Source of the DNA: Pseudorhodoplanes sinuspersici
GTDB lineage: Bacteria > Pseudomonadota > Alphaproteobacteria > Rhizobiales > Xanthobacteraceae
Reading direction: 5' to 3'
Assembly: GCF_002119765.1 (NCBI RefSeq)
Contig: NZ_CP021112.1
Span: 1,916,501 to 1,980,500, forward strand
DNA length: 64,000 bases
The notes beneath the pieces are model-generated. The model made no database searches, was not told the origin of the DNA, and worked only from the letters and a program-made list of their open reading frames with translations. Both the position numbers and the translations under genes were made by a program. Below, one piece after another: positions 1 through 9,061 of the stretch; position 1 is the stretch's first letter, and every line of letters begins with the position of its first letter.

Positions 1-618
1 GGGTTTGAGATAGGCTTTGGCTGCGCTCATGCGCAATCCGTTGTGGGTCGTGAGCTGATAATAGCCGACACCTTCCTGATTGCCGCTGTTGAAATCTTTG
101 GTCTCCGGCACGCCGAGTGCCTTTGCCGATGCAATGACGGCTTCGATCAACTCATGCCTCGCCCGGATCGATCTCACAGATACGGGGCCATTGGCGCCAT
201 GCGCTTGATCGTTGGCGTGATCCGGATTGTTTTCGAGCTTGCGAAAGTAAGGCAGCACGCTGCTCCAGCCCCAGCCGAGGCAACCGAGTTTTTCCCAACG
301 GTCATAGTCTTCAGATTGCCCGCGGATCGCGATGAGACCGTTGATGGAGCTGCTTCCGCCGAGCACCTTGCCGCGCGGCCAATAGATGCGGCGGCCATTC
401 ATGTTCGGATCAGGTTCGGTGAAGAAGGCCCAATTGACCTTCTTGTCCCACATCGTCTTGCCGTAGCCGATCGGAATATGGATCCAGGGATTCGAATCCC
501 TCGGGCCTGCCTCGAGGAGCACAACGCGAAGGCGGCCGTCGGCGCTCAGACGATTGGCCAGCACGCAGCCCGCCGAACCCCCACCGACGATGACAAGATC
601 ACAGTCCCCGTCTTGCAT
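1..618 (-). CDS. GMC-family FAD oxidoreductase (choline dehydrogenase-like), 3' part outside window
   Basis: The minus strand is open from about 660 to the left edge. The protein starts with a Rossmann FAD-binding segment (VIVGGGSAGCVLANRLS, then LLEAGP) and carries the GMC signature region (WPRGKVLGGSSSINGL, then RGQSEDYDRW). Only about 206 of the usual 530-550 residues are present. ATG 618 is preferred because GGGGGAGA lies just upstream; ATG 660 has no clear ribosome site. The gene is divergent from an IclR regulator and ends the sulfonate island. GMC enzymes oxidise alcohols to aldehydes with FAD. As I recall, the isethionate dehydrogenase IseJ of Cupriavidus is a GMC enzyme beside an IclR gene, so oxidation of isethionate to sulfoacetaldehyde for Xsc is a reasonable inference, but not shown by the sequence. 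Confidence 0.88.
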   Translation of the reverse strand, partial: MQDGDCDLVIVGGGSAGCVLANRLSADGRLRVVLLEAGPRDSNPWIHIPIGYGKTMWDKKVNWAFFTEPDPNMNGRRIYWPRGKVLGGSSSINGLIAIRGQSEDYDRWEKLGCLGWGWSSVLPYFRKLENNPDHANDQAHGANGPVSVRSIRARHELIEAVIASAKALGVPETKDFNSGNQEGVGYYQLTTHNGLRMSAAKAYLKP

Positions 619-791
619 CCGAACGTCTCCCCCGCGACCGCTCTTGACGGCGGTTCGCATGATTGAACTTGACGCCGATGCGGCGAAAGGGTCAATCAGA
701 AAGTGAAACAAAAAAAACCGTTAAACGAAATAATGCGCGGCTTGAAATCGTCGCGCGCAATGCGTTTTCACAACGATCGCTGAGGAGACAC

Positions 792-1595
792 ATGGGACGA
801 TCCCGGCACAAGCAACTGGCAGAACAGCGAAGCGAGGCGGGCAGGCACAGCCGGCCGGCGGTGACCCGCGCGTTGGGTCTCCTGGAAGCATTGGTTGCGA
901 TTGAAGGCCCTGCATCGTTGATCGAACTCGCGCGGCATCTCGATATTCCACAGGCGACTGCATTCCGGCTTTGCCAGCGACTGGAAGACGAAGGCTACCT
1001 GATCCGAGAAGGCGGGACCCGAAAGTACGCCGTCAGCGCGCGGCTCACACGGCTTGGCATTGGTATCTTGCGGTCGACTGGACCGCTGAGCGCGCGCCAC
1101 GCGATACTCGCAGATCTCGTGGAAAGCGTGGGGGAGACCTGCAACCTGACTGCGCTGGCGGGGGCCGAGGTCCTTTATCTCGATCGCGTGGAAACGCGCT
1201 GGCCATTACGGCTGATGCTCGAGCCGGGATCGCGCGTGCCCATGCACTGCACCGCCAGCGGGAAACTGTTACTCGCATCGCTGCCGAAACCCACGCGGCA
1301 ACAAATTCTCAAAACGCTCAAGCTCACCCCGAACACGGCGAATTCGATGACCAACCGCGCTGATCTTGATCGCGATCTGCAACGCATCGTGCGGCGGGGC
1401 TACAGCACCGACAACGAGGAATTTCTCGCGGGCCTCATCGCTGTCGCTGTCCCGATCAAAGATGAGCGCGGCAGGACATTCGCGGCGGTGGCTTGCCACG
1501 CTCCTGTCGCGCGCCTCGACCTGAAGTCGGCGATTGCGCTTGTGCCGGCGCTGCAGACCGCCGCCGCAAAACTGGCCAAGACCTTTGAGGTCTGA
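792..1595 (+). CDS. IclR-family transcriptional regulator
   Basis: A 267-residue protein with an N-terminal winged helix-turn-helix (about residues 20-80; LARHLDIPQATAFRLCQRL) and a C-terminal IclR effector domain (MHCTASGKLLLASLP, GYSTDNEEFLAGLIAVAVPI), the normal IclR length and order. The reading frame is open upstream to 663, but ATG 792 has GAGGAGA four bases before it and gives the family-typical N-terminus. It is divergent from the GMC oxidoreductase and convergent with xsc, with only 11 bp between stop codons. IclR proteins bind small organic acids; control of the GMC gene, and perhaps of xsc, is inferred from position only. Confidence 0.93.
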   Translation: MGRSRHKQLAEQRSEAGRHSRPAVTRALGLLEALVAIEGPASLIELARHLDIPQATAFRLCQRLEDEGYLIREGGTRKYAVSARLTRLGIGILRSTGPLSARHAILADLVESVGETCNLTALAGAEVLYLDRVETRWPLRLMLEPGSRVPMHCTASGKLLLASLPKPTRQQILKTLKLTPNTANSMTNRADLDRDLQRIVRRGYSTDNEEFLAGLIAVAVPIKDERGRTFAAVACHAPVARLDLKSAIALVPALQTAAAKLAKTFEV

Positions 1596-1606
1596 CCTGT
1601 ACATCG

Positions 1607-3478
1607 TTATGCGCTTTGCTGCGGGCGCATATCCTCACGACGGACGCCGGCGACGACGACAGGCTTTTTCATCGCGTCTCGGCGGAAGGGTTCGCCGAGT
1701 TCCTGATTGAGGATGACTTCGATGAAGGTTGTGACATTTCGCTTTTGAGCGTCGCAAGCTTCCTGCAGCGCCGCAGTGAGCTCGCGCTGGGTGCGCACCG
1801 TGACACCTTTGAGTCCGCAGCCTTCGGCGACCTTGGCGTAGCTGAGGTTCGGGTTGAGCTCGGTCCCGACGAAGTTGTCGTCGTACCACAGCGTCGTGTT
1901 GCGCTTTTCCGCGCCCCATTGGTAATTGCGGAAGATGACCATGGTGATCGCCGGCCAATCCTTGCGGCCGATCGAACTCATTTCGCTCATCGAAATGCCG
2001 AAAGCACCGTCTCCGGCGAATCCAACCACAGGCACGTCTGGACAGCCGATCTTGGCGCCGATGATCGAAGGAAAGCCGTAGCCGCAGGGCCCGAACAGGC
2101 CGGGTGCGAGATATTTGCGGCCCTTCTCGAAGGTCGGATAGGCGTTGCCGATTGCGCAGTTGTTGCCAATGTCGGAGGAGATGATCGCATCTTTCGGCAG
2201 CCCGGCCTGGACCGCGCGCCAAGCCTGGCGCGGGGACATATGCTCCGGCTCGCGGTTGCGTGCACGCGCATTCCAGGTGGTGCCCGGATCGTCGTCCTCG
2301 TGATCCATGCTCGACAATGTCTGCAGCCAGGCTGATTTTGTCGTATGGATCAGCGCCTTGCGTTCCTCGCGACCGGCATCTCCCGCTGTGGCGGAAAGTT
2401 GCTCGAGGATCTGGCGGGCGACCTGGCCGGCATCGCCACAAATCCCGACCGTGACGGGTTTAGTCAGACCAATGCGGTCGGCGTTGATGTCGACCTGGAT
2501 CACCTTGGCATTTTTCGGCCAATAGTCGATGCCATAGCCGGGCAGTGTCGAGAATGGATTAAGGCGCGTGCCAAGCGCGAGCACCACGTCGGCCTTGGCG
2601 ATCAACTCCATCGCGGCTTTCGAGCCATTGTAACCGAGCGGACCGCAGGCGAGCGGGTGGCTGCCAGGGAAGCTGTCGTTATGTTGGTAATTACTACAGA
2701 CCGGCGCATCGAGCTGCTCGGCGAGCGCCACGCAATCGGCAATCGCGTTGCTCAGAACGACGCCGGCGCCCGACAGGATCACAGGAAATTTCGCCTCCGA
2801 GAGCAGACGTGCAGCTTGCGCGATCGCGTTGGCGCCGCCGGCCGGACGTTCGAATTCGACGATCGCCGGCAGGGTGATGTCGATAACTTGGGTCCAGTAA
2901 TCGCGCGGAATGTTGATCTGTGCCGGCGCCGACAGACGCTTGGCCTTGAGGATCACCCGGTTCAGCACCTCGGCAACGCGTGAAGGGTCGCGCACTTCCT
3001 CCTGGTAGCAGACCATATCGCGGAACAGGGCCATCTGCTCGACTTCCTGGAAGCCTCCTTGGCCGATCGTCCGGTTGGCGGCCTGCGGTGTCACCAGAAG
3101 CATCGGCGTGTGGTTCCAGTAAGCGGTCTTGACCGCGGTAACGAAGCCGGTCACCCCCGGACCGTTCTGCGCGATCGCCATCGCGATCTTGCCAGTCGCG
3201 CGCGTGAAGCCGTCGCACATCAGCCCGCCGTTTGTTTCATGCGCGACATCCCAGAAGGTGATGCCAGCCTTCGGAAACAGATCCGAAATCGGCATGAATG
3301 CCGACCCGATGATTCCGAAGGCGTGCTCGATTCCGTGCATTTGCAGCACCTTCACGAACGCTTCTTCCGTCGTCATCTTGATGGGCAGATTTTCATTCTT
3401 TTCCGGCGATTGAAGTTGTGCGACGTCCCGCTCTCCGGCCTGCTGCGCGGGATTCCGTTCAAGTGTTCGCGTATTCAT
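1607..3478 (-). CDS. xsc: sulfoacetaldehyde acetyltransferase
   Basis: A ThDP-dependent enzyme that converts sulfoacetaldehyde and phosphate to acetyl phosphate and sulfite, the C-S bond cleaving step of taurine, isethionate and sulfoacetate breakdown. The 623 residues show the acetolactate-synthase-like fold: N-terminal pyrimidine-binding domain from residue 35 (TTEEAFVKVLQMHGI), then a region typical of Xsc (DVAHETNGGLMCDGFTRATG), a central domain, and the C-terminal ThDP/Mg site GDGAFG at 489-494 followed by the Xsc-type stretch RNYQWGAEKRNTTLWYDD. A GGGAGGA ribosome site lies before ATG 3478; the first 34 residues are an extension beyond the usual start, and Met35 is an alternative. It is the last gene of the minus-strand cluster and lies next to the putative sulfite exporter. 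The assignment is strong because Xsc is distinct from acetolactate synthase in these motifs. Confidence 0.95.
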   Translation of the reverse strand: MNTRTLERNPAQQAGERDVAQLQSPEKNENLPIKMTTEEAFVKVLQMHGIEHAFGIIGSAFMPISDLFPKAGITFWDVAHETNGGLMCDGFTRATGKIAMAIAQNGPGVTGFVTAVKTAYWNHTPMLLVTPQAANRTIGQGGFQEVEQMALFRDMVCYQEEVRDPSRVAEVLNRVILKAKRLSAPAQINIPRDYWTQVIDITLPAIVEFERPAGGANAIAQAARLLSEAKFPVILSGAGVVLSNAIADCVALAEQLDAPVCSNYQHNDSFPGSHPLACGPLGYNGSKAAMELIAKADVVLALGTRLNPFSTLPGYGIDYWPKNAKVIQVDINADRIGLTKPVTVGICGDAGQVARQILEQLSATAGDAGREERKALIHTTKSAWLQTLSSMDHEDDDPGTTWNARARNREPEHMSPRQAWRAVQAGLPKDAIISSDIGNNCAIGNAYPTFEKGRKYLAPGLFGPCGYGFPSIIGAKIGCPDVPVVGFAGDGAFGISMSEMSSIGRKDWPAITMVIFRNYQWGAEKRNTTLWYDDNFVGTELNPNLSYAKVAEGCGLKGVTVRTQRELTAALQEACDAQKRNVTTFIEVILNQELGEPFRRDAMKKPVVVAGVRREDMRPQQSA

Positions 3479-3527
3479 ATGTTCCTCCCGTTGCGTTACG
3501 TCACGCTTGTGAATTTGACGGACTTCT

Positions 3528-4631
3528 TCAGATCAGCAATGCGCCGGCAACTGTACAGAGAATGACCAGGGTCGCCGTTACGAAGACGGTGACGTGGCGC
3601 CATCCAATGCGCATCAGCGAGGTGAACGAGGTGCAAAGGCCGAGCGCAGCGATAGCGATCAAGAGACCCCAACCCGAAGCCTGCACCATCGCCAACTTGA
3701 TCGGCGCATAAATTGGGGCGAGACTTGGCGTCAGAGGGATCGCGCTGTTGAGGATGCACAATCCGAGAAAGGCAAATGCAAAGGTCGGCATAGGCACTTG
3801 AGCCGCACCATGTTCGCCGCCTCGGCGCGTGAACCATAGTCCAAGAGCCAGCACAACCGGCAACAGCAGAAAGACACGAAACAGCTTCACGATCACCGCA
3901 GCATTGCCGACAGGCTCGGACACGGCGTAGCCTGCGCCGACGACCTGCGCCATGTCGTGGATCGTCGCGCCGAGCAAGATACCGGTGGCTTGCGTATCCA
4001 GACCGAGCGCGACGCTGAGCGGTGGATAGAACACCATGGCGAGTGTCGATACCGCGTTCGCCGCCATTACCGTGAAGGCGACGTCGGCACCCTTGCGAGG
4101 ATAATTCGGGACGACGCTCGCGGCTGCAAGAGTTGCGGAGGCGCCGCACACGGCATTCGCCGCGCCAGCGAGCGCCCCATAGCCATCGTCAAGGTTGAGG
4201 AGCCGGGAGAACCATACGGCGGATACGATCGTCATCGTCATCGATACGATCACCAGCAGGGCGGTTGCCAAACCAAGATCAACAATATCGGACAATGCAA
4301 TCCGGACGCCGAGTAACGCGATCGCTATCCGCAGCAATGTTCGAACGCTCCAGTCGAGACCCGGTTCGAACAATGGCCGCTGTGCGAGCCGATACAGAGA
4401 CATTCCGATCAGAAGTGCAATGACGATCGCGGGCAGCCGATACACAGCGCCAAAGACGCTATGAATGATCTCACCGAGTATCGGTTCGGCGCGATCAGAG
4501 ATCAGAGCAACGAGAATGGCCAGGGCGAGGCCTGGACCGAGCCGGCGAACGGCAAGGCCGATGTCGGCCAGCGTCCGGCTTTGCCGTGAGGTCTGAATTT
4601 CAGACATGCAGTTCGGTTCTATCGCAGTCAT
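3528..4631 (-). CDS. YeiH/UPF0324-family membrane exporter, probable sulfite exporter
   Basis: A 367-residue, very hydrophobic protein with about ten predicted membrane helices. It carries features of the YeiH/UPF0324 (putative sulfate exporter) family: RTLLRIAIALLGVRIALSDI, GAANAVCGASATLAA and GATIHDMAQVVGAGY. Members encoded beside xsc or sulfolactate lyases are thought to expel the sulfite released in sulfonate breakdown, which fits this position between xsc and the acyl-CoA ligase. Only 5 bp separate it from the upstream sucD-like gene, so co-transcription is likely. Start 4631 has only a weak ribosome site (GGAA); Met9 at 4607 is an alternative. Confidence 0.88.
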   Translation of the reverse strand: MTAIEPNCMSEIQTSRQSRTLADIGLAVRRLGPGLALAILVALISDRAEPILGEIIHSVFGAVYRLPAIVIALLIGMSLYRLAQRPLFEPGLDWSVRTLLRIAIALLGVRIALSDIVDLGLATALLVIVSMTMTIVSAVWFSRLLNLDDGYGALAGAANAVCGASATLAAASVVPNYPRKGADVAFTVMAANAVSTLAMVFYPPLSVALGLDTQATGILLGATIHDMAQVVGAGYAVSEPVGNAAVIVKLFRVFLLLPVVLALGLWFTRRGGEHGAAQVPMPTFAFAFLGLCILNSAIPLTPSLAPIYAPIKLAMVQASGWGLLIAIAALGLCTSFTSLMRIGWRHVTVFVTATLVILCTVAGALLI

Positions 4632-4636
4632 TGGTG

Positions 4637-5530
4637 CTATTCCGCGGCCGCGACCTCGGCCGCCATGCGCCTGCGTAAGACCGTGGGAATTTCGGACGGT
4701 GTATCGACGACGGTGACGCCGGCAGCTTCCAAAGCTGCGCGCTTGCTTGCGTAACTGCCGGCGTTTCCGGTCACGATGGCGCCCGCGTGCCCCATCTTCT
4801 TGCCCGGCGGCGATGAGCGACCCGCGATGAAGGCAACCACCGGCCGTTGCATCGTTGCCGCATAGGCGGCGGCTTGCTCCTCCATGCTGCCACCGATCTC
4901 GCCGACCATGACGATGGCGCGTGTGCGAGGATCACGATCCAGCGCCTCGAGCGCATCGCGCGTTGTGGTGCCGATCATCGGATCGCCGCCGATCCCGAGA
5001 AATGCCGACTGGCCGATTCCGGCCCGGGTGAGATTGAGACAAACCAGCGTACCGAGGCTTCCGGAGCGCGAAATCACTCCGACGTCACCCGGCTGAAAGA
5101 TGTTTGTGTTGTGTCCAGGCATGATCCCGACAAACCCTTCACCGGGCGTCACGAGCCCCGCGGTGTTGGGGCCGACGATGCGTGCCCCGTGTTCATTGGC
5201 CGCTTCGTGGATCGCCATCACATCGAAAGCTGGAATGTGCTCTGTGAGGATGACGATCATCCTGGCGCCAGCTTCGATAGCGTCGCGTGCCGCGTCCTTT
5301 GCCATGGCCGGCGGGATGAACATGACGGCGATGTCGAAAGGCTCGCGCTCCATCGCCTGTTGCGCTGACGCAAACACCGGCACACCGATATGCGTTTGGC
5401 CCGCACGTTTGGGATTGACGCCCGCCACAATGCGCGTGCCGCATGCCATCATTTTTTCAGACCAGAACGTACCCTGTTTGCCGGTAATGCCCTGGACGAG
5501 AACCCGATGGGTTTTGCGATAAATGATCAT
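4637..5530 (-). CDS. SucD-like alpha subunit of an ADP-forming acyl-CoA ligase (proposed sulfoacetate-CoA ligase)
   Basis: A 297-residue homologue of the succinyl-CoA synthetase alpha subunit: N-terminal CoA-binding Rossmann domain (GITGKQGTF at 14-22), a second segment (GPNTAGLVTPGEGFVGIMPG), and the active-site phosphohistidine H248 in GKKMGHAGAIV. The open frame continues upstream, but ATG 5530 gives the family N-terminus and overlaps the TGA of the beta subunit as ATGA, a sign of translational coupling. The cluster context makes sulfoacetate (to sulfoacetyl-CoA) the likely substrate rather than succinate. Differences from ordinary SucD support this: W23 where His is usual, and NPKRAG at 39-44 where TPGKGG is usual. 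Malate- or other acid-CoA ligases of this superfamily remain alternatives. Confidence 0.85.
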   Translation of the reverse strand: MIIYRKTHRVLVQGITGKQGTFWSEKMMACGTRIVAGVNPKRAGQTHIGVPVFASAQQAMEREPFDIAVMFIPPAMAKDAARDAIEAGARMIVILTEHIPAFDVMAIHEAANEHGARIVGPNTAGLVTPGEGFVGIMPGHNTNIFQPGDVGVISRSGSLGTLVCLNLTRAGIGQSAFLGIGGDPMIGTTTRDALEALDRDPRTRAIVMVGEIGGSMEEQAAAYAATMQRPVVAFIAGRSSPPGKKMGHAGAIVTGNAGSYASKRAALEAAGVTVVDTPSEIPTVLRRRMAAEVAAAE

Positions 5531-6654
5531 CGGGCTGCCTCCACGGCCGCTTTCACGGCGTCTTCCATCAGAGCATAGGGCTCGATGCCGAGCCGATCGC
5601 GAACAAGGTTGACAGCTTCTTCTTCTCCGGTGCCGTGAATGCTGAAAAACACCGGTATGGTTGGATTGAGCGACTGCCACGCTTTGACGACGCCGTCGGC
5701 CATGACGTCGGTGCGTGCAAAAGCGCCGCAGAAATTGACCACGAGACTCCTCACACCAGGGTTGGAAAGCACGAGCTTCAAAGCGGGTTCGGCTTTGGTG
5801 TAGGCCTCGCCACCGATCTCAAGGAAATTGGCTGGACGGCCGCCGAAATGGCTGATTACGTCCATCGTCGTCATCGTCAGGCCGGCGCCATTGGCGAGAA
5901 CACCGACATTTCCGTCTAGCTGGATGAACTTTAAACCGTTCGCAGAGCCGAGTTGCTCAAGCTCGGTCTGCTTCTCGCGCGCCGCCAAAAGGGGTAAGTC
6001 CCCTAGGCGGAAGGCTGCAGCGTCATCGAGTGTAAGCTTGCAATCGAGAGCGACGATGCGTCCATCGCGGAGTAATGCAAGCGGATTAATTTCGAGGAGC
6101 TCCGCATCATACGTTACTGCCGCGCGATAGAGCGCCTGAAGGATTTCAGCGATCTTCTCTTCCGCGCCGTCAAGGTCAAGGCCGCGCAGAAGAAGCCGGA
6201 CTGCTTGCGGCTCAAGACCCTGGGTGAGCTCCACGGCCAGACGGCGCAATGCCGCGGGCCGGGTCGCAGTGACCTCCTCGATATCCATGCCGCCTTCAGC
6301 CGAAAACAGAACGAGTGGTTTGCGCGAAGCGACGTCGTGAAGCACAGCGGCGTAGAATTCCCGTGCAATCTCGGCGCGCTCTTCGACCAGCACCGTCTCA
6401 ACGACATGTCCGTCGATGCTCATGCCGAGGATTTCCGCGGCGCGCGCTTCTGCGTCCTTGGCGCGATCGGCTGACTTGATCCCGCCCGCCTTGCCGCGCT
6501 TGCCCGTCGGAACCTGCGCCTTGATCACACAAGGACCGATTTCATCGAAGGCGTGTGCGGCTTCCGGCGCGGTCTTGCATAGTCGCCCACGCGGGATCGG
6601 CACGCCGGCAGGCATCAACACCTCTTTTTTTGCCGCATATTCTTCGAAATTCAT
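5527..6654 (-). CDS. SucC-like beta subunit (ATP-grasp) of the same acyl-CoA ligase
   Basis: A 375-residue ATP-grasp protein resembling succinyl-CoA synthetase beta: N-terminal ATP-grasp (VIKAQVPTGKRGKAGGIK), Mg/ATP residues in ELLEINPLALL, and the C-terminal ligase domain (NGAGLTMTTMDVISHFGG, ANFLEIGG). The loop that in SucC reads close to FGGIxRCD is here FCGAFARTD, with one extra residue, so the acid-binding site is altered. AGGAGA precedes ATG 6654. It lies 42 bp after the acylating dehydrogenase gene and overlaps the alpha subunit by 4 bp. Proposed role: ATP-driven formation of sulfoacetyl-CoA, with ADP and phosphate as products. Confidence 0.85.
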   Translation of the reverse strand: MNFEEYAAKKEVLMPAGVPIPRGRLCKTAPEAAHAFDEIGPCVIKAQVPTGKRGKAGGIKSADRAKDAEARAAEILGMSIDGHVVETVLVEERAEIAREFYAAVLHDVASRKPLVLFSAEGGMDIEEVTATRPAALRRLAVELTQGLEPQAVRLLLRGLDLDGAEEKIAEILQALYRAAVTYDAELLEINPLALLRDGRIVALDCKLTLDDAAAFRLGDLPLLAAREKQTELEQLGSANGLKFIQLDGNVGVLANGAGLTMTTMDVISHFGGRPANFLEIGGEAYTKAEPALKLVLSNPGVRSLVVNFCGAFARTDVMADGVVKAWQSLNPTIPVFFSIHGTGEEEAVNLVRDRLGIEPYALMEDAVKAAVEAAR

Positions 6655-6696
6655 CCTGGTCTCCTGCCGGATCAGATCGCTATCGCAAGGCGGATG

Positions 6697-8121
6697 TCAC
6701 AAGCCCACCTTGTCCCAATGCGGACCGAACAGGTCGCGCTCGCTTGGCTTGTCTTCGGGGATCACGGTGACGAGATGGGTGATGTTGAGGAAATGCCGGT
6801 AGCTGAGATTCTCGGAAATGGAGTTTTTCTGCCAGGAACCGCAGCCCATGCTGAGCGTAAAGCCGAGACCAGAATCAAATCCGCCGCCATTGCCGAAGGT
6901 GTGGGCGAAGTTCACCAGAACGCGCACCACATCGAGATCTTCAGCAAGCTCCCGTGCGCGGTCCATGTCGCTTGTGTGGATTCCGCAAGAATGTCCTTTG
7001 CCCTGATAGTCGAGGATTGCGCGCACTTTGTCTTTGGCAGCCGCGAAATCGCTCACCCGGTAGACAGTCAGCACAAGTGCGAGCTTTTCGCCTGAAAATG
7101 GATGCTCGCGTCCGACCCCTGTTTCCTCCACCATGAAGAAACGCGCACCTTCGGCTTGCGCGGGCAGACCGAAGGTGCGTGCCAGAATTGCCGCATCGCG
7201 CGCGATGATGTTTCGGTTGAGTTTTCCGTTCTGCCAGAGCGTGTCGCGAACCGCCGCTTTCTGCTCCGCTGTGCAGAGATATCCGCCCGCGTCCGTTAGT
7301 GCAGCGATCGCCCTGTCGTAGATGCGGTCAAGGATGACGACTGCGTTTTCAGACGAGCAGGACGTTGCGTTGTCGAAGGTCTTCGAGGCGCAGATTTTGG
7401 TCGCCGCGTCGGAGAGGTTGGCGCTCTCGTCGATAATCACCGGTACGTTGCCGGCACCCACGCCGATTGCTGGTGTGCCGCTGGAATAGGCCCGCCGGAC
7501 ATTGTCCTGCGATCCGGTCACGACGATGAGATCGACCGCCTTCATCAGCGCTTCGGTCGAATCCTTGGTCACGGGAGCGGGCAAAATCTGAACGAGATCG
7601 GCCGGCAGACCGATCCGGGCAAGTTCGGAGCGCATCAGCTCGACAGCGCGCTCGGTGGTCCGATATCCAAGCGGGGAGGGGGCGATCACAATCGCATTGC
7701 GTCCCTTCAGGGCCATCATCGCCTTGTTGACCGGTGTGGCGCCGGGATTAGTTGACGGCGTTACTGCGCCGATCACGCCCATCGGTTTGGCATATTTCAC
7801 GATCCCTTTCGCACGATCCTCCTCGATGATGCCGACTGATTTCTCTCGCAGCAGATCGCGCAGTGTGCCGAACGTCTTGCGCTGCTTTTTGCGAATCTTG
7901 TCGGCAACATTACCAAGTCCGGTATCTTCGACGGCGAGTTCGGCGAGTTCACGCGCGTGTTCTGGTTTGTAGATGGACCAGGCCAGCGCCCGCACCGCCT
8001 CGTCCGCGCGCGCCTGGTCTACGTTGGCGAAGGTTCGCTGTGCGGCACGAGCCTTCTGCATGACCCTGGCGACTTCGGCGATCGGTGTTGAAGCACAGGC
8101 GAAAGCGGTCGCGGCTGGCAT
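6697..8121 (-). CDS. CoA-acylating aldehyde dehydrogenase, proposed sulfoacetaldehyde dehydrogenase (acylating)
   Basis: A 474-residue member of the acylating aldehyde dehydrogenase family (relatives: EutE, PduP, the N-terminal half of AdhE). Visible features are the nucleotide-binding region (GVIGAVTPSTNPGATP, VVTGSQDNVRRAYSSG), the GVGAGNVP loop, and the catalytic cysteine C255 in DNATSCSSENAV. Between an acyl-CoA ligase and xsc it would reduce sulfoacetyl-CoA to sulfoacetaldehyde with NAD(P)H, the role of SauS in Cupriavidus sulfoacetate breakdown. ATG 8121 follows GGGAGA by 9 bp; a TTG at 8154 would overlap pta and is less likely. It starts 16 bp after the pta stop. Confidence 0.85.
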   Translation of the reverse strand: MPAATAFACASTPIAEVARVMQKARAAQRTFANVDQARADEAVRALAWSIYKPEHARELAELAVEDTGLGNVADKIRKKQRKTFGTLRDLLREKSVGIIEEDRAKGIVKYAKPMGVIGAVTPSTNPGATPVNKAMMALKGRNAIVIAPSPLGYRTTERAVELMRSELARIGLPADLVQILPAPVTKDSTEALMKAVDLIVVTGSQDNVRRAYSSGTPAIGVGAGNVPVIIDESANLSDAATKICASKTFDNATSCSSENAVVILDRIYDRAIAALTDAGGYLCTAEQKAAVRDTLWQNGKLNRNIIARDAAILARTFGLPAQAEGARFFMVEETGVGREHPFSGEKLALVLTVYRVSDFAAAKDKVRAILDYQGKGHSCGIHTSDMDRARELAEDLDVVRVLVNFAHTFGNGGGFDSGLGFTLSMGCGSWQKNSISENLSYRHFLNITHLVTVIPEDKPSERDLFGPHWDKVGL

Positions 8122-8137
8122 GAGAAAATATCTCCCT

Positions 8138-9061
8138 TCAGGTTGTGGCAGCAACGGCGATCATGCGCCGAGCCAGAGCAGTCGCGGCAAGCCGCGCTTC
8201 GGCCGGATCCGCACGCGACGTCAGAACGATGGGGGCGGCGGCACCGAGAACCACACCGCCGGCCGTTGCGCCCATGAAATGCACCATCATCTTGAACAGC
8301 GCATTGCCGGTCTCGATATTCGGAACGACCAGAATGTCAGCATTTCCGGCCACCGGGTGATCGATCCCTTTCAAACGCGCAGCCGCGGGCGATACGGCAT
8401 TGTCAAAAGCCAGAGGGCCGTAGACGTCGAAGTGACATCCGTTTTTGATCAGCAATTTCATGACGGCGGCAGCTTCGATCGAGGAAGGTATGCCATTCGA
8501 AGGTTGCTCTGTCGCTGACAGCAGCGCCACCCGTGGCCGCTCGTGTCCGAGTGCACGCGCCAGGTCGCTGGCATTGAGAACGATGTCAAGCTTGGTCTGC
8601 AGATCGGGTGCAACATTCACTGCCGCATCCGTGATCATCAGCTCGCGTTGGCTGTAAGGGACGGACATGTGAAACACATGCGAGATGCGCCTATTGGTCC
8701 GCAGGCCGTCGTAACGGTGGAGTACCGCACGCATCAGGATGTCGGTGTGCAGGTGACCCTTCATGAGAAGCCGTGCTGCACCGCTTCGGATCATCGATAC
8801 GCCGATGTGCGCGGCTTCTTCTTCCGAAGCCGCCGGGACGATCCTGATGCCATCGAGATGCCATTCCATCTCTTCTGCGAGGCGAGCGATAAGCGGTGAA
8901 CATCCGATCAGAATCGGCTCGATCAAACCGCGTGTGCTGGCCTCACGCACGCTCTCCAGGACCACCGTGGAATTCGCCGCAACGACTGCCATAGGCTCTG
9001 CAGAATCCGGGATTCCAGAGAGCAAGGTATCAGGACAAGAGAACGGACGTTCGCACAGCAT
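8138..9061 (-). CDS. pta: phosphate acetyltransferase (PTA/PTB family)
   Basis: About 307 residues of the phosphate acetyl/butyryltransferase family: EAAHIGVSMIRSGAARLLMKG near the N-terminus, then VALLSATEQPSNGIPSS, DVYGPLAFDNAVS, a probable glycine-rich CoA site near VAGNADILVVPNIETGNALFK, and GATAGGVVLGAAAPIVLTSRA. Acetyl phosphate made by Xsc would be turned into acetyl-CoA for the citrate and anaplerotic pathways; pta commonly accompanies xsc. ATG 9061 is chosen; TTG 9112 is the longest possible start and GTG 9076 another. The gene precedes the acylating dehydrogenase by 16 bp. The 223 bp between this start and the end of tctA hold no gene I can see and may contain an internal promoter. 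Confidence 0.88.
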   Translation of the reverse strand: MLCERPFSCPDTLLSGIPDSAEPMAVVAANSTVVLESVREASTRGLIEPILIGCSPLIARLAEEMEWHLDGIRIVPAASEEEAAHIGVSMIRSGAARLLMKGHLHTDILMRAVLHRYDGLRTNRRISHVFHMSVPYSQRELMITDAAVNVAPDLQTKLDIVLNASDLARALGHERPRVALLSATEQPSNGIPSSIEAAAVMKLLIKNGCHFDVYGPLAFDNAVSPAAARLKGIDHPVAGNADILVVPNIETGNALFKMMVHFMGATAGGVVLGAAAPIVLTSRADPAEARLAATALARRMIAVAATT

